Origin: Actinomycetota bacterium
GTDB taxonomy: Bacteria > Actinomycetota > Acidimicrobiia > IMCC26256 > PALSA-610
Reading direction: 5' to 3'
DNA length: 13,586 bases
NCBI GenBank assembly: GCA_030839005.1
Contig: JAUZEM010000250.1
Span: forward strand, 1-13,586
The notes beneath the pieces are model-generated. The model was not told the origin of the DNA and ran no database searches. It worked only from the letters and a program-made list of their open reading frames with translations. The first letter of the stretch is position 1; each line of letters opens with the position of its first letter. This document shows positions 12,224 to 13,586 of this stretch, one piece after another. The position numbers and the translations under genes are program-made.

Positions 12224-12246
12224 GCGCCCAGCCCGCCGCCTGAGCG
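12208..12246. repeat. 20-bp-period tandem repeat over the short ORF's stop
   Basis: CCAGCCCGCCGCCTGAGCG occurs at 12208-12226 and again at 12228-12246, identical over 19 bp with one spacer base. The first copy contains the final codons and the TGA of the 40-codon ORF; the second lies between it and the leuD end. Confidence 0.7.
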
Positions 12247-12251
12247 TGGCG

Positions 12252-12266
12252 CCGGGCTAGGCCCGG
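12252..12266. terminator. GC hairpin at the leuD stop codon
   Basis: CCGGGC (12252-12257) and GCCCGG (12261-12266) are perfect complements around TAG. The leuD stop codon lies partly in this loop. No U-tract is present on either strand, so terminator activity is uncertain. Confidence 0.3.
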
Positions 12267-12853
12267 ACCGACGGCAGCCAGCCGGGCCGCGTCGACTCGT
12301 ACGCTTGGATCGCGTCGGTATGGCGCAATGACAGGCCGACGTCGTCGAGGCCGTTGAGCAACCGGTACTGCGTGAAGTCGTCGAGCTCGAATGCGATGTC
12401 GAGGTCGATCGCCGGCGCGGCGACCCGCTTGCGCTCGACGTCGACGACGATCTCCAGATTCGGGTCTTCCTCGATCGCTTCCCAGAGCCGATGAATCGCC
12501 GCATCGGGGATCGCCGCGACGACGAGGCCCATCTTGCCGGAGTTGTTGCGAAAGATGTCGGCGAAGCGCGTGGAGAGCACCGCCCGGAAGCCATAGTCCA
12601 TGAGCGCCCAAACGGCGTGCTCTCGTGACGAGCCGGTGCCGAAGTTCGGACCGGCCACGAGAACGTCGGCGCCCGCGTAGCGCGCCTGGTTGAGCACGAA
12701 ATCGGAGTTCTCGCGCCACTCCGAGAACAATCCTTCGCCGAAGCCGGTGCGCTCGACGCGCTTCAGCCAGTCGCTCGGGATGATCTGATCGGTGTCGACG
12801 TCGGAGCGCACCAGCGGCACTCCGCGCCCGGTGATCACATTTACCTTTTCCAT
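12257..12853 (-). CDS. leuD: 3-isopropylmalate dehydratase small subunit
   Basis: Encodes 198 residues, the standard LeuD length. Landmarks are VRSDVDTDQIIPSDWLKRVE near 15-34, the aconitase swivel-domain motif GPNFGTGSSREHAVWAL at 68-84, and RFADIFRNNSGKMGLV at 96-111. With LeuC it isomerises 2-isopropylmalate to 3-isopropylmalate, the second step of leucine synthesis, in the cytoplasm; LeuD supplies the swivelling domain that closes over the active site and LeuC carries the iron-sulfur cluster. Its ATG overlaps the leuC TGA by one base (TGATG), so the two are surely one operon with likely translational coupling. The gene converges on the leuA-methyltransferase unit and ends inside a GC-rich hairpin. 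Confidence 0.96.
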   Translation of the reverse strand: MEKVNVITGRGVPLVRSDVDTDQIIPSDWLKRVERTGFGEGLFSEWRENSDFVLNQARYAGADVLVAGPNFGTGSSREHAVWALMDYGFRAVLSTRFADIFRNNSGKMGLVVAAIPDAAIHRLWEAIEEDPNLEIVVDVERKRVAAPAIDLDIAFELDDFTQYRLLNGLDDVGLSLRHTDAIQAYESTRPGWLPSVRA

Positions 12854-13586
12854 CAGCTCAGGTCTTCCGGTGTCGAGAAGCGACCGGCGATCGCGGTCGC
12901 GGCCGCGACGGCGGGCGAGACCAGGTGCGTTCGGCCGCCCTTGCCCTGACGGCCTTCGAAGTTGCGGTTCGACGTCGATGCGCAGCGCTCGCCCGGAGCG
13001 AGCTTGTCGGGATTCATGGCCAGGCACATCGAGCAGCCCGGCTCGCGCCAGTCGAAACCGGCGTCGACGAACACGCGGTCGAGACCCTCGGACTCGGCTT
13101 GGGCCTTTACCGCGGCCGAGCCCGGGACGACCAGCGTGCGCACCCCGGCCTTGACCTTGCGGCCGCGGGCGACGTCCGCCGCGATGCGCAGGTCCTCGAT
13201 CCGCGAATTGGTGCACGAGCCGATGAACACCGTGTCGACCGCGATATCGCGCATCGGCGTGCCTGCCTTCAGCCCCATGTAGATCAGCGCGCGCTTGGCC
13301 GACTCGCGCGCCGAGTCGTCGGTGAAGGCGTCGGGGTCGGGAACGGTGTCGTCGATCGGGATCGTCTGCGCGGGATTCGTTCCCCACGAAACGTGCGGTC
13401 GCAGCGTCCCCGCGTCGATGGTCACCTCCTTGTCGAACACCGCGTCGCGATCGGTGACGAAGCTGCGCCAGTGCTCGACGGCGGTTTCCCAGTCGGCGCC
13501 GTGCGGCGCGGTGGGCCGGCCGTTGAGGTAGTCGAACGTCGTCTCGTCGGGGGCGATCATGCCGGCGCGTGCACCCGCTTCGATCG
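12853..13586 (-). CDS. leuC: 3-isopropylmalate dehydratase large subunit (C-terminal part)
   Basis: The gene is cut by the right edge; about 243 C-terminal residues are visible of a family length near 465. The frame continues to the edge, giving IEAGARAGMIAPDETTFDYL, a conserved LeuC stretch, so the ATG at 13560 is internal and not the start. The [4Fe-4S] cluster ligands are visible: Cys in FIGSCTNSR (near 13204-13230) and two Cys in PGCSMCLAMNPDKL (near 13000-13042). The end has the conserved NRNFEGRQGKGGRTHLVSPA and AAATAIAGRF. It forms the isopropylmalate isomerase with LeuD, one base overlap downstream. Promoter and any leucine control lie outside the window. Confidence 0.96.
   Translation of the reverse strand, partial: IEAGARAGMIAPDETTFDYLNGRPTAPHGADWETAVEHWRSFVTDRDAVFDKEVTIDAGTLRPHVSWGTNPAQTIPIDDTVPDPDAFTDDSARESAKRALIYMGLKAGTPMRDIAVDTVFIGSCTNSRIEDLRIAADVARGRKVKAGVRTLVVPGSAAVKAQAESEGLDRVFVDAGFDWREPGCSMCLAMNPDKLAPGERCASTSNRNFEGRQGKGGRTHLVSPAVAAATAIAGRFSTPEDLS

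Noticed and set aside
12854..13387. Extension of the leuD frame into leuC as a fused protein
   Set aside because: This is the shadow frame of leuC; leuD begins at the ATG that overlaps the leuC stop by one base.

Overview
The window reads as ordinary chromosome from a GC-rich actinobacterium. Third codon positions are strongly G/C, several genes start with GTG, and two genes encode luciferase-like oxidoreductases of the kind that use F420 in Actinomycetota; one resembles the Mycobacterium Rv1855c family. The RNase D, CcdA, SerA and LeuA/LeuC/LeuD proteins also look actinobacterial. The lineage, perhaps Acidimicrobiia-like, is inferred and cannot be fixed from the sequence alone. I see no rRNA, tRNA, CRISPR array, insertion sequence or prophage gene.

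Layout, left to right. (1) 1-2374, minus strand: an LLM-type oxidoreductase, then RNase D, then the start of a second LLM-type oxidoreductase that runs off the left edge. (2) 2462-2980, plus: a VOC/glyoxalase-fold protein whose stop codon overlaps that of the convergent ccdA (2977-3765, minus). (3) 3766-3965: a divergent promoter region with a 15-bp tandem repeat, then an SDR oxidoreductase (3966-4769, plus). (4) 4786-6132, minus: a D-alanyl-D-alanine carboxypeptidase of the penicillin-binding fold, divergent from a class I/II aminotransferase (6225-7427, plus), which is followed by serA (7508-9085, plus). (5) 9121-9498, minus: a small membrane-anchored protein with a conserved-looking Cys/His C-terminal module. 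(6) 9570-11370, plus: a leucine-controlled leuA unit made of a candidate promoter, a 17-residue leader peptide with five Leu codons, an RNA hairpin, an intrinsic terminator, and then leuA. A SAM methyltransferase gene (11348-12013) overlaps the leuA end. (7) 12101-12223, plus: an unannotated 40-codon ORF with a strong Shine-Dalgarno sequence. (8) 12257-13586, minus: leuD and the 3' two-thirds or so of leuC, facing leuA.

How it fits together: the right half is amino-acid biosynthesis. SerA starts serine synthesis, the aminotransferase probably handles aspartate/glutamate-type transamination, and LeuA, LeuC and LeuD carry out the first two steps specific to leucine. leuA and leuCD are separate, convergent units. 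Only leuA shows an attenuator here, because the promoter of leuCD is outside the window.

I found no convincing new multi-gene system. The best leads are the leuA leader (including its apparent leaderless start and the lack of an obvious antiterminator), the 40-codon ORF at 12101, the small Cys/His membrane protein, and several short tandem duplications (15, 18, 15 and 20 bp), two of which copy a stop codon.
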